Source: a virus
Reading direction: 5' to 3' (one strand)
IMG/VR virus record: IMGVR_UViG_3300044815_000193
Span: 1-30,383 of that record
Length of the DNA stretch: 30,383 nt
Under the pieces are notes generated by a model. It was not told the origin of the DNA. It made no database searches and saw only the letters and a list, made by a program, of their open reading frames with translations. A program made the position numbers and the translations under genes. Numbering within the stretch: the stretch's first letter is position 1; each line of letters begins with the position of its first letter. This document shows, in pieces, positions 12,888-19,993 of this stretch.

Positions 12888-13196
12888 ATGGGCAAGAAGA
12901 CAGCTGCTGCGAACAAGTTCTCCGTCGGCGACGTCGTGGAGTGGACCTCACAGGCGAACGGGTCCTCCCTCAAGAAGATCGGGACGGTCGTCGAGGTGGT
13001 GCCGGCGACGAAGTCCACGAAGGCGACGCCGCTGCCGCTCGGGACGCGCGACCACGAGAGCTACATCGTCGAGGTGACCTTCGCTCCGAAGCGCTCCACG
13101 TCCGCGATCAAGAACGTTCGCGTGAAGAAGCCGAAGCGGTACTGGCCGCGCGTCTCCGTGCTGCGGAAGTCGCGCTTCAAGGCGGTGCACGCGTGA
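12888..13196 (+). CDS. Basic protein with SH3/KOW-like N-terminus
   Basis: The 102-residue product is rich in Lys and Arg. It contains KFSVGDVVEW ... KIGTVVEVVP, the pattern of small SH3-like or KOW-like beta barrels, and ends in a basic region (KKPKRYWPRVSVLRKSRFK). It may bind nucleic acid. ATG 12888 is chosen; an upstream in-frame TTG-initiated extension would run through the promoter. It heads the middle block and overlaps the next gene by four bases. Confidence 0.65.
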   Translation: MGKKTAAANKFSVGDVVEWTSQANGSSLKKIGTVVEVVPATKSTKATPLPLGTRDHESYIVEVTFAPKRSTSAIKNVRVKKPKRYWPRVSVLRKSRFKAVHA

Positions 13197-13429
13197 GCAA
13201 GCTGCAGACGCTCAAGCTCCGCACCGAGAACGGACGCCCGACGATCCCCGAACTCGACGGCGTGCCGCTGCGCAACGTGAAGTCGATGAACCTCGAAGTG
13301 ACGCGCAACGGCGTGACGGCGTTGATCGAGATCCTCGTCGACACTGACGTGTTGGTGGACGCCGTGGTCGAGACCGTCGACCAGCACGGCAAGCTCACGA
13401 CGCTCGCGAGCAGCGGAGGTGGCTCGTGA
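13193..13429 (+). CDS. Hypothetical beta-rich protein
   Basis: The 78-residue product is made of alternating short strands with the pattern L-R-N-V-K-S-M-N-L-E-V-T-R-N-G, followed by a helix-poor C-terminus. No family recognised. GTG start in a GTGA overlap and a GTGA junction with the next gene. Confidence 0.65.
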   Translation: MSKLQTLKLRTENGRPTIPELDGVPLRNVKSMNLEVTRNGVTALIEILVDTDVLVDAVVETVDQHGKLTTLASSGGGS

Positions 13430-14319
13430 CCGCGACGCGCTTCACCACCCGCCACGTCACCGTCTGCGCGATGCAGGTCCCGCAGCTCCGCGAGATCGTC
13501 CGCACCCTCGGCAAGGAACCCAAGGTGGTGCACTCCGACGCGGTCGGCGCGCTGTTCTCCACGCCGTCGTGGATCCTCACCTCGATCGAGGCACGCGAGA
13601 TCATGCTCGTCGGCGAGGATGACGAACTCCTCGTCCGCATCGACGGCTCGAACCGCACGGTGACGCCGATCGAGAGCGCGTGGGTCGTGTACGTCACGCC
13701 CGGCGTTCTCCGCGTGATGTCGTCGTCGGCGTTCGAGAGCACCTACGAGCCCGCGCCCGAGATCGCCGACACCGGGTTGAACGCGCCCATGCCGATCGGC
13801 TTCCCGCTGAAGGTCGAGGCTTCGATCAGCCCGACGTGGGAAGACCTGGCGACAAGTCACCTCCCCATCATGACCGTGCCGAACGATCCCAAGACGTGGA
13901 AGGAGATCACCACGACCGTGGCATCGACGGTCGCGAAGTCCGACATCGTCGACCAGCCTCCGCCGATCGATCGTCCAGATCTCGTGCCCTCGTGGGAGGC
14001 CGTGATCTCCGACATGACCCTGAAGTTCGGAGAAGATCCCGACCCCGAGGTCGTGTACCGCATGCAGGAGGCTGTCGCCGACATGCGTGATCGTGATCGT
14101 CTCGGTCGCGAGCGCTACGGCGTGCCGCTCACCGCGCACAACGGTCGGGACCAGATCATCGACTGCTACCAGGAGCTGCTCGACGGCACCGTGTACATGC
14201 GCTCGGCGATCCTCGAAGGCGTCGTCGTCCCGCAGGAACGCTACCAACACATGCTCGATGCGATCCTCTGGGCTCGCACGTTCATCACCGATCGCGACCG
14301 CGCGAAGGAGTCCCAGTGA
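13426..14319 (+). CDS. Two-domain protein, possible MazG-like C-terminus
   Basis: This 297-residue protein has an N-terminal beta-rich domain (about residues 10-110) with the pattern D-G-S-N-R-T-V-T-P-I ... F-x-x-x-Y-E. That pattern is common in phage proteins that lie near nucleotide enzymes. The helical C-terminal domain (about 205-292) has GRERYGVPL, NGRDQIIDCYQELLD and YMRSAI. The ExxD element (Glu250, Asp253) and the helices suggest an all-alpha NTP-pyrophosphohydrolase-like fold, but this is uncertain. The deoxyribosyltransferase-like gene follows with a GTGA overlap. Confidence 0.6.
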   Translation: MTATRFTTRHVTVCAMQVPQLREIVRTLGKEPKVVHSDAVGALFSTPSWILTSIEAREIMLVGEDDELLVRIDGSNRTVTPIESAWVVYVTPGVLRVMSSSAFESTYEPAPEIADTGLNAPMPIGFPLKVEASISPTWEDLATSHLPIMTVPNDPKTWKEITTTVASTVAKSDIVDQPPPIDRPDLVPSWEAVISDMTLKFGEDPDPEVVYRMQEAVADMRDRDRLGRERYGVPLTAHNGRDQIIDCYQELLDGTVYMRSAILEGVVVPQERYQHMLDAILWARTFITDRDRAKESQ

Positions 14320-14729
14320 AACGCGTCTACGTTGCCTCTGCTTCATCTCCTGCTGGACAAGAGCGCGCGCGGCGCGTGATGGATCGCCTCCGCGCCGCGG
14401 ACGTCGAGGTCACCTCCGACTGGCTCGAGGTCATCGCCGCGAACGGCGTCGCGAACCCGCGCGGCGATGACAAGCACTCGATCCGTCGCTCGGCCGCGCT
14501 CGGCAACAAGCAGGCGATCAAGCGCGCCGACATCCTGTGGATGCTCGTGCCCGAGGACGCGCCGGGGCGCGGCGCGTACTACGAGGCCGGCGTCGCCGAC
14601 GTGCTCGGCAAGCACCTCGTGTTCAGCGGCGACTGTGACCAGTCGGTGTTCTGCGCGACCGGCGCGGAGTTCGACAACGACGACGCCGCGTTCGACCACG
14701 TCGTCGCGTACGCGAGGCACTCGTTGTGA
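14316..14729 (+). CDS. Nucleoside 2-deoxyribosyltransferase-like protein
   Basis: Members of this superfamily cleave or transfer the N-glycosidic bond of deoxynucleosides or nucleotides. The 137-residue protein has the N-terminal strand KRVYVASASS, a helix with ERARRVMDRLRAADVEV, then ADILWMLVP and GRGAYYEAGVADVLGKH. Glu90 in the last motif is at the usual catalytic position, and Asp72 lies where an active-site Asp is expected. The FxNDDAAFDHVV end is also typical. GTG start with GTGA overlaps on both sides; it lies directly before dCTP deaminase. Confidence 0.75.
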   Translation: MKRVYVASASSPAGQERARRVMDRLRAADVEVTSDWLEVIAANGVANPRGDDKHSIRRSAALGNKQAIKRADILWMLVPEDAPGRGAYYEAGVADVLGKHLVFSGDCDQSVFCATGAEFDNDDAAFDHVVAYARHSL

Positions 14730-15304
14730 TCCTCGTCGACCGCGAGATCGAAGACGCGATGGAGCGCGGCGAGATCTCCATCAACCCATACGATCCGAAG
14801 TGCCTCGGCACGAACTCGTACGACGTGCACCTCGCGCCGAAGCTCCTCACGTACGACGCGTTCACCGGCGGCGCCGCGGTGGGTCTGTTCGGAGTACCTC
14901 CGCTCGACTGCCGCAAGGAGAACAAGACGATCGAGCATGTCATCCCGGAGCAGGGCTTCGTTCTCCAGCCGCACATGCTCTACCTCGCGTCGACGATCGA
15001 GCACACGCGGACGGATCGCGCGGTGCCGATGCTCAACGGGCGTTCATCGCTCGGCCGTCTCGGACTCAGCGTGCACGTCACCGCGGGCACCGGCGACGTT
15101 GGCTTCGTCGGCTACTGGACGATGGAGCTGTTCGTCATCCACCCGCTGCGCGTGTACGCGGGAATGCCGATCGCGCAGCTGCTCTACTTCGACGCGAAGG
15201 TGCCGCGTGTCTCGTACGCGGAGAAGCGGAGCGCGAAGTACAACAACCGCACGTCGGAGCCCGGCGCGAGCCGGCTCTACCGCGACTTCGAGGAGAAGAA
15301 GTAA
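14726..15304 (+). CDS. dcd: dCTP deaminase
   Basis: The enzyme deaminates dCTP to dUTP (or to dUMP in bifunctional forms), supplying ThyX. The 192-residue protein shows GTNSYDVHLAP (28-38), NGRSSLGRLGL (104-114), VHVTAGTGDVGFVGYWTMEL (117-136) with the probable catalytic Glu134, and the C-terminal KYNNRTSEPGAS, all typical of the trimeric dUTPase/dCTP-deaminase fold. Length is normal for the family. GTG start in a GTGA overlap with the deoxyribosyltransferase-like gene. Confidence 0.9.
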   Translation: MILVDREIEDAMERGEISINPYDPKCLGTNSYDVHLAPKLLTYDAFTGGAAVGLFGVPPLDCRKENKTIEHVIPEQGFVLQPHMLYLASTIEHTRTDRAVPMLNGRSSLGRLGLSVHVTAGTGDVGFVGYWTMELFVIHPLRVYAGMPIAQLLYFDAKVPRVSYAEKRSAKYNNRTSEPGASRLYRDFEEKK

Positions 15305-15564
15305 TGGGTCACCTCACTGGTCACCGACAGGTCACGCTCTACATCGACCCGGTCCTCTACGAGAAGATGCGCTGCACCGCGTACGCGCTCGGCGAGGACA
15401 TCTACGAGATGGTCGACGAGGCGATGAAGAGCGCGATCGATCGCCGTCTCACCCAGGTGCAGCGCGCCACCATCGAGTCGATGGCGGAGCAGAACATCAA
15501 GAACCTCGCCGAGAAGAAGGGGAAGACGCGAGACGACAAGACCAAGCGCGCCAAGCGCGGCTGA
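15304..15564 (+). CDS. Ribbon-helix-helix-like DNA-binding protein
   Basis: The 86-residue product has a predicted strand (RQVTLYIDPVLY), two helices (EKMRCTAYALG, IYEMVDEAMKSAIDRRL) and a long basic helical tail ending in KRAKRG. The strand-helix-helix pattern fits an RHH regulator. Its ATG overlaps the dcd stop by one base (TAATG), so it may control the nucleotide block. Confidence 0.65.
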   Translation: MGHLTGHRQVTLYIDPVLYEKMRCTAYALGEDIYEMVDEAMKSAIDRRLTQVQRATIESMAEQNIKNLAEKKGKTRDDKTKRAKRG

Positions 15565-15592
15565 CGTATGATGCGTCGGAGGAAGAATTCCA

Positions 15593-15790
15593 ATGGCACT
15601 GTCAGTTCCCGGAGCAAAGCAGAAGCGGCGCGCCAAGAAGAAGGCCGCGAAGGCGAAGACAGGCAAGCAGCAAGGGTCGAGCCCGAAGCGCGGCGGCGGC
15701 AAGAGCCGTCTCGGAAAGCGCAACGCCAACGTGAAGGTGCGGCGCGGGAAGTCGTCGAAGGCGAAGGCGGGATCGTCGACCAGCGGCTGA
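15593..15790 (+). CDS. Highly basic, histone-like small protein
   Basis: The 65-residue product consists largely of Lys, Arg, Ala, Gly and Ser, like the tails of histone H1 or other DNA-condensing proteins. It has no globular domain. The ATG has GGAGG about ten bases upstream and a TATGAT box at 15567. A competing long frame over the same bases would extend the following PP-loop protein upstream, but it lacks an ATG with a good site, so this frame is preferred. Confidence 0.6.
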   Translation: MALSVPGAKQKRRAKKKAAKAKTGKQQGSSPKRGGGKSRLGKRNANVKVRRGKSSKAKAGSSTSG

Positions 15791-15810
15791 CGCCGCTTGC
15801 GTCGGCGACG

Positions 15811-16530
15811 ATGCTCCTGCGCGAGGCGCACAAGGTCTCCAGCAAGATCGGCGTCGGGCTCAGCGGCGGCAAGGACTCGCTCACGACGCTCGACCTGTGC
15901 GTCCGCGAGTTCGGTGCTGCGAACGTGCGGTGCTTCTTCATGTACCTCGTGAAGGACCTGCGATGTGTCGAGACGACGATCCGGTGGTGCGAGAAGCACT
16001 ACAAGATCGAGGTGCTCCGCGTCCCACACTGGCAGCTCGGGCGCGCGTACAAGTACGCCGTGTTCATGCCGCACCGCACCGGCGCGGATCAGATGCGCGA
16101 CATGAAGCTGACCGACGTCGAGCAGCTGGTCCGCGCGAAGACCGGCGTCGAGTGGATCGCCTACGGGCACCGCATGGCTGACTCGATCGAGCGCGTCGGC
16201 ATGCTCAGCAACAACGAGGGGCACGACGAGGCCGGACGCCGCGTCTACCCGCTGTGGCGGTGGAACGAGGCGTCGGTCGTCGCGTACCTGCGCGCGCGCA
16301 AGATCCCGCCGCCGCCGAAGATCACCATCCTCAAGCGCGCGATGACGGGCATCTCCTTCCAGGAGGACGTCCTGCTCGCGATCCGCGACAAGTTCCCGGA
16401 CGACTTCGCGAAGATCCTGGAGGTGTTCCCCTACGTGGAGGCGAAGCTCGCGCGCTACGAGTTCCAGAAGAAGAGCTGGAAGCAGAAGACATACATCGAC
16501 AAGTTCAAGACCTCACTGAAGGGAAGATGA
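15811..16530 (+). CDS. PAPS-reductase-like PP-loop protein
   Basis: The 239-residue protein starts MLLREAHKVSSK and has the PP-loop signature SGGKDS at residues 18-23, used to adenylate substrates. It also has VYPLWRWNEASVVAYL and a C-terminal region typical of phage PAPS-reductase-family proteins. No CxxC redox pair is obvious, so it need not be a true sulphate-assimilation reductase. ATG 15811 is the first start in frame after the preceding gene; it lacks a clear ribosome binding site. A ParB-like gene follows after one small gene, the IbrA/IbrB arrangement known from phages and islands. Confidence 0.85.
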   Translation: MLLREAHKVSSKIGVGLSGGKDSLTTLDLCVREFGAANVRCFFMYLVKDLRCVETTIRWCEKHYKIEVLRVPHWQLGRAYKYAVFMPHRTGADQMRDMKLTDVEQLVRAKTGVEWIAYGHRMADSIERVGMLSNNEGHDEAGRRVYPLWRWNEASVVAYLRARKIPPPPKITILKRAMTGISFQEDVLLAIRDKFPDDFAKILEVFPYVEAKLARYEFQKKSWKQKTYIDKFKTSLKGR

Positions 16531-16703
16531 GCATGAAGCCACGCATCGTGATCACGGTGGTCACCGAGGATTCCAAGTACGAGTTCTCGAACGTCAAGGG
16601 ACGCGAGCTGAAGGACGGCAGCCCATCGCCGGGACCGACCAAGAAGCAGTTCGACATCATCTACAAGGCGATCGCAGACATCTGCAACGCGGAGCCGAAG
16701 TGA
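16527..16703 (+). CDS. Hypothetical small protein
   Basis: The 58-residue product lies between the PP-loop and ParB-like genes with four-base overlaps on both sides. It has a beta hairpin (RIVITVVTEDSKYEF) and a C-terminal helix with a single Cys. It may be an accessory of the pair; nothing more can be said. Confidence 0.7.
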   Translation: MSMKPRIVITVVTEDSKYEFSNVKGRELKDGSPSPGPTKKQFDIIYKAIADICNAEPK

Positions 16704-17680
16704 ATAAGAAGAAGCCGAAGGTCGACGCCGGCGAAGCGGTGCTCCACCCCGATCAGAAGTTCGTCCCCGGACGCATCAGCCGATCGCAGATCAAGAACGC
16801 GCCGTACAACCCACGGCAGATCGACGACCACGCGCGCAAGAAGCTGGCCGACAACATCAAGAAGAAGGGGCTGCTCGAGGCGCTCGTCTGGAACAAGCGC
16901 AACGGCAACCTCGTCTCCGGCCACCAGCGGCTGAGCATCCTGGACGCGCGCGCCGCGGAGAAGAAGCTCGCGAACTACCTGCTCGATGTCAGCATCTGCG
17001 ATCTGAGCGACGCGGACGAGAAGGAGCAGAACATCTTCTTCAACAACCCGAGCGCGCAGGGCACGTACACGGCCGATGAACTCGGGAAGATGTTCTCAGA
17101 CGGCGTCGACTACAAGCGCGCCGGGTTCGACGACATGGACCTGCAGCTCATCTTCGAGGGCACGGAGTACGAGGTCACGATGTTCGACACCGAGGACGCG
17201 CCGGCGTCGGTGAAGGACGACCTCGAGCAGCTCGAAGAGATCCAGCGCATGAAGCGCGAACGCAAGGAGCACCGCGAGCGCGACAAGGACGCGAACGACC
17301 CGGAGTTCATCGCCGTGGTGGTGTTCCCGGATCGCGAGGCGCAGGGGCAGTTCATGGAGCGCGTCGGGCTGAGCAAGAACGAGCGGTACGTCGACGGCGT
17401 CCGCCTCCACACGTCGCTCGAGGCTGCGAAGCCGCAGACGCGCACGAAGGGTGGCGAGGAGTTCGAGGCGCTCACGTTCTGGGTCGCGCGCGATCAGAAG
17501 GAGGTCATCGAGGGCGAGCTGGTGCGGCTCGGATCGCTGATGAAGGGCAAGAACATCCGCGGGCGCGCGCTCGAGGCGATGGCCGTGGTGTCCGGGCAGA
17601 CGCCCATCAACAACATCACTGGTGAGGAACCCGAGCCAGAGTTAGAATTCAAGCCGAAGAAGAAAAAGAAGGTGACGTGA
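16700..17680 (+). CDS. ParB-like nuclease-domain protein
   Basis: The 326-residue protein has the ParB/Srx-fold signature: APYNPRQ (34-40), LADNIKKKGLLEALVW (49-64) and VSGHQRLSIL (72-81). The GHQR motif is the conserved nucleotide-binding or hydrolytic element. The C-terminal half has a long charged helix (about 185-205) and an FIAVVVFPDREAQ domain common in phage ParB-like proteins, then an acidic linker and a Lys-rich end. Such proteins act as CTPases, nucleases or partners of DNA-modifying enzymes. GTGA overlap with the preceding small gene. Confidence 0.85.
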   Translation: MNKKKPKVDAGEAVLHPDQKFVPGRISRSQIKNAPYNPRQIDDHARKKLADNIKKKGLLEALVWNKRNGNLVSGHQRLSILDARAAEKKLANYLLDVSICDLSDADEKEQNIFFNNPSAQGTYTADELGKMFSDGVDYKRAGFDDMDLQLIFEGTEYEVTMFDTEDAPASVKDDLEQLEEIQRMKRERKEHRERDKDANDPEFIAVVVFPDREAQGQFMERVGLSKNERYVDGVRLHTSLEAAKPQTRTKGGEEFEALTFWVARDQKEVIEGELVRLGSLMKGKNIRGRALEAMAVVSGQTPINNITGEEPEPELEFKPKKKKKVT

Positions 17681-18015
17681 TGAATGACGACGTCGAAGGG
17701 CACATGGCCGAGATGTTCCCGACCCTGATCGGGGAACTGCAGCGCAACGACGTGCAGCAATTCGACCTCGAGCAGAAGAAGCAGAGCGAGCTACGCGCGG
17801 CTCTCCGCGCTCAGGACTCGAACCAGGGCCTCACGGCGAGCGAGCTGCTCAAGAAGATCGAGGGCGATCCCGCCGAGTCGCAGCGTGCGATGGAGGAGGA
17901 GTTCGACAAGATCGCGAAGGAAGCGAAGGCCGCGGTCGCGGCGAAGGACAAGGAGAAGCTGGCGGCGGCGCTTCCCGTCGGTCACTTCCCTCCGCCGCCA
18001 ACCTCGGTGCGGTGA
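17680..18015 (+). CDS. Hypothetical coiled-coil protein
   Basis: The 111-residue product is helical and charged, with probable coiled coil from about residue 25 to 100 and a Pro-rich end (FPPPPTSVR). ATG 17680 overlaps the previous TGA by one base and has AAGAAGG upstream; GTG 17677 is an alternative. A small terminase or scaffold role is conceivable from its place before the head genes, but no motif supports this. Confidence 0.65.
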   Translation: MNDDVEGHMAEMFPTLIGELQRNDVQQFDLEQKKQSELRAALRAQDSNQGLTASELLKKIEGDPAESQRAMEEEFDKIAKEAKAAVAAKDKEKLAAALPVGHFPPPPTSVR

Positions 18016-18227
18016 AGATCATGGTCGAAAAGGTGGTACTCACGCACCGACCTCTGGCTAAGCTCGGATCCATGAAGCCCCAAGACTACAAGTGCACGTT
18101 GTGCGGTCACGCGTGGGTCGGAACCAGCTCGACGTGCCCCAACTGCCAGGGCGTCGCGAAGTCCGAAGGCGAGATGACGAAGAAGACGCTGCAGGGAGAG
18201 GACGACCTGAAGAAGGGTCTCCGCTGA
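18012..18227 (+). CDS. Small zinc-ribbon protein
   Basis: The 71-residue product has Cys28-x2-Cys31 and Cys42-x2-Cys45 in CTLCGHAW ... CPNC, a rubredoxin-like zinc ribbon, followed by a charged helix. The start is either the GTG at 18012 (GTGA overlap) or the internal ATG at 18072, which begins just before the ribbon. I keep the overlap start but this is uncertain. Confidence 0.65.
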   Translation: MKIMVEKVVLTHRPLAKLGSMKPQDYKCTLCGHAWVGTSSTCPNCQGVAKSEGEMTKKTLQGEDDLKKGLR

Positions 18228-18228
18228 G

Positions 18229-18663
18229 ATGCGCGTCTTCATCAACCTCCAGGCGCTCGTCACGAACGACGACGACCAGCGGCAGAAGCTCCTCGACCAG
18301 GCGATCACGTTCGACGACACGGACGCGACGACGGCGTCGACGTTCCAGTCGGCGATCATGAAGCTCGACCCACTCGATGCCTCGGTGCCGTTCGACTTCG
18401 GCGACGTCGACGTTGCGTCGACGCTCATCGTCGTCGCCTCGGACGAGATCCAACTGCAGCTCGACAGCAACACCGCGCCGCTCGTCACGGTGCGTCCCAT
18501 CCCAGCCTTCGCGGCGGCGTCGATCCTCTCGAGGTTCCAGCGCGAGGAACAGCCGGGACTCGTCGTGTGGCGCGGCAAGATCAGCAGCCTGTTCGTCTCG
18601 AACCCGAGCACGCTGGACTCCGCGTCCGTGTACATCGCCGTCGTCGGTGACGCTCTCCCCTGA
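18229..18663 (+). CDS. Hypothetical beta-rich protein
   Basis: The 144-residue product is acidic and beta-rich, without Cys, with several VxVxxS/D strands near the C-terminus. It resembles small virion components in composition, but I recognise no family. It starts two bases after the preceding stop with a weak AAGGGT upstream. Confidence 0.65.
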   Translation: MRVFINLQALVTNDDDQRQKLLDQAITFDDTDATTASTFQSAIMKLDPLDASVPFDFGDVDVASTLIVVASDEIQLQLDSNTAPLVTVRPIPAFAAASILSRFQREEQPGLVVWRGKISSLFVSNPSTLDSASVYIAVVGDALP

Positions 18664-18678
18664 CGCGGTAGGTCGGCC

Positions 18679-18708
18679 TGGACGAGGTGATGGCTTCAGC
18701 GGTAGGCT
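18679..18708 (+). promoter_or_regulatory. Candidate promoter before the 18716 gene
   Basis: TGGACG (18679-18684), an 18-base spacer and TAGGCT (18703-18708) lie 7 bases before the ATG at 18716, again with no Shine-Dalgarno. The same GGTAGGCT occurs at the same distance before the ATG at 23846, which suggests a second, weaker class of near-leaderless promoter. Confidence 0.4.
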
Positions 18709-18715
18709 GACCCTC

Positions 18716-19990
18716 ATGAGCGCAGGAACGGTCATCAGCGGCGGCTTCCCGGGTCGCGTCGCGCAGGAAGTTCAGCCGAACGCGAAGTGCAACGGGTGTC
18801 TCCACTTCGACGGCCAGGCCGGACGGACCGGGGTGTGCACGATCGGACTTCGGCCCTGGTTGTGTGGCGAAGACGGCAGCGCGGCCGACATCGGCTACGC
18901 GCCGATCGCACGTGGTGCCGGTTCGTACCTGCCCGACATGAACAACCACGGCGCGCACGCGTCGAGCGTTGCTCCGCAGGAGTCGGCGGACCTGTACGGT
19001 GTCGGGTCGACGCGTCCGGTGGCGTTCCAGGAAGTATCGCTCGGCGAGGAGCACGTCCGTTTCGTGAAGAGCGTCTTCGCGAACCACGTCACCCAGCAGC
19101 GCGAGATGTGCAGGATGTGCAAGAGCATCGGTACGACGATCGGCACCGGGCCGGCGAACAACGGACCACAGGTCTGCACGTGCGAGCCGATCGAGGCACG
19201 CTCGATCGCGAAGTCGCTCATCCCGCGGCTGTCCAACCGTGAACGCCTGGTCATCGACCTCAGCGACGCCACCGACTTCGTCTACTCCGTGATCAAGGGC
19301 GACGGGATCGCGAAGGGGACCTTCTACCACCACCACGGCAAGTACGAGGTCTCGCCTTCGGGCAAGGGTCAGCAGCACGTCGACTTCCACCCACGCGGCG
19401 GCGGCGAGACGACGCGCGTCGGCACGTTCGACACGCACAAGGAGGCACGGCGCGCTTCGGAGCATCACGCGCGTCGGTTCGCGCATGGCACCGGCGCGGA
19501 GAACAAGCCGTATGAGCACTCGAACGCGGCGCCGACCCACACCGCCGCCGAGCACACGGTGCGCGCGCACGCCGGCGCGAAGGAGAAGCCGAAGAGCACG
19601 CACACGCCTGCGGGTCTGCCTTCGATGAAGGAGGCGGTGAGCGTCGTCGGCAAGTCGGAGACCGCCGTCCCACACGTTTCGCACTTCAAGTCGCCGCACG
19701 GCAACTACAAGGTGGAGTCGAACCACAGCACCGGGGAGCACACCGTCCACTACACGCCCAAGGCCGGAGCGAAGGCACCGGCGCAGTCGGTGAAGATGCC
19801 GAGCCACGAGCACGCCGTGAAGATGGCGAAGGTGCACGCCTTCGTGAACGATCACGACGGCGAGCACTCACACGCCACGATGCATCACGATCACGTCGCG
19901 GTGCACGAGCCGCACAGCGGCCCGGACGGCGGCGCGGCCACGCACAAGGTCACGTCGATGGGAAGCGCGCGCGAGCACCTGGGGTACTAA
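18716..19990 (+). CDS. His-rich protein with two four-Cys clusters
   Basis: This 424-residue protein is unlike any family I know. The N-terminal half has two clusters: Cys25, 28, 41, 50 and Cys132, 135, 154, 156, each enough for one zinc or an iron-sulphur site. The C-terminal half is very rich in His and contains a degenerate repeat: residues 204-254 (HHHGKYEVSPSGKGQQHV) and 324-377 (SPHGNYKVESNHSTGEHTV). It sits 3 bases before the portal gene, where a terminase would be usual, but shows no Walker motifs. It may be a virion or packaging-associated metal-binding protein. Confidence 0.75.
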   Translation: MSAGTVISGGFPGRVAQEVQPNAKCNGCLHFDGQAGRTGVCTIGLRPWLCGEDGSAADIGYAPIARGAGSYLPDMNNHGAHASSVAPQESADLYGVGSTRPVAFQEVSLGEEHVRFVKSVFANHVTQQREMCRMCKSIGTTIGTGPANNGPQVCTCEPIEARSIAKSLIPRLSNRERLVIDLSDATDFVYSVIKGDGIAKGTFYHHHGKYEVSPSGKGQQHVDFHPRGGGETTRVGTFDTHKEARRASEHHARRFAHGTGAENKPYEHSNAAPTHTAAEHTVRAHAGAKEKPKSTHTPAGLPSMKEAVSVVGKSETAVPHVSHFKSPHGNYKVESNHSTGEHTVHYTPKAGAKAPAQSVKMPSHEHAVKMAKVHAFVNDHDGEHSHATMHHDHVAVHEPHSGPDGGAATHKVTSMGSAREHLGY

Positions 19991-19993
19991 CCG

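Noticed and set aside
15568-15810. N-terminal extension of the PP-loop protein to 320 residues
   Set aside because: The extension is Arg/Glu/Gly-rich shadow of the basic 15593 gene; the first good start after that gene is ATG 15811.
18581-19867. 428-codon minus-strand open frame opposite the His-rich gene
   Set aside because: Antisense shadow with Val/Arg/Leu-rich low-information sequence; no ribosome binding site or family motif.
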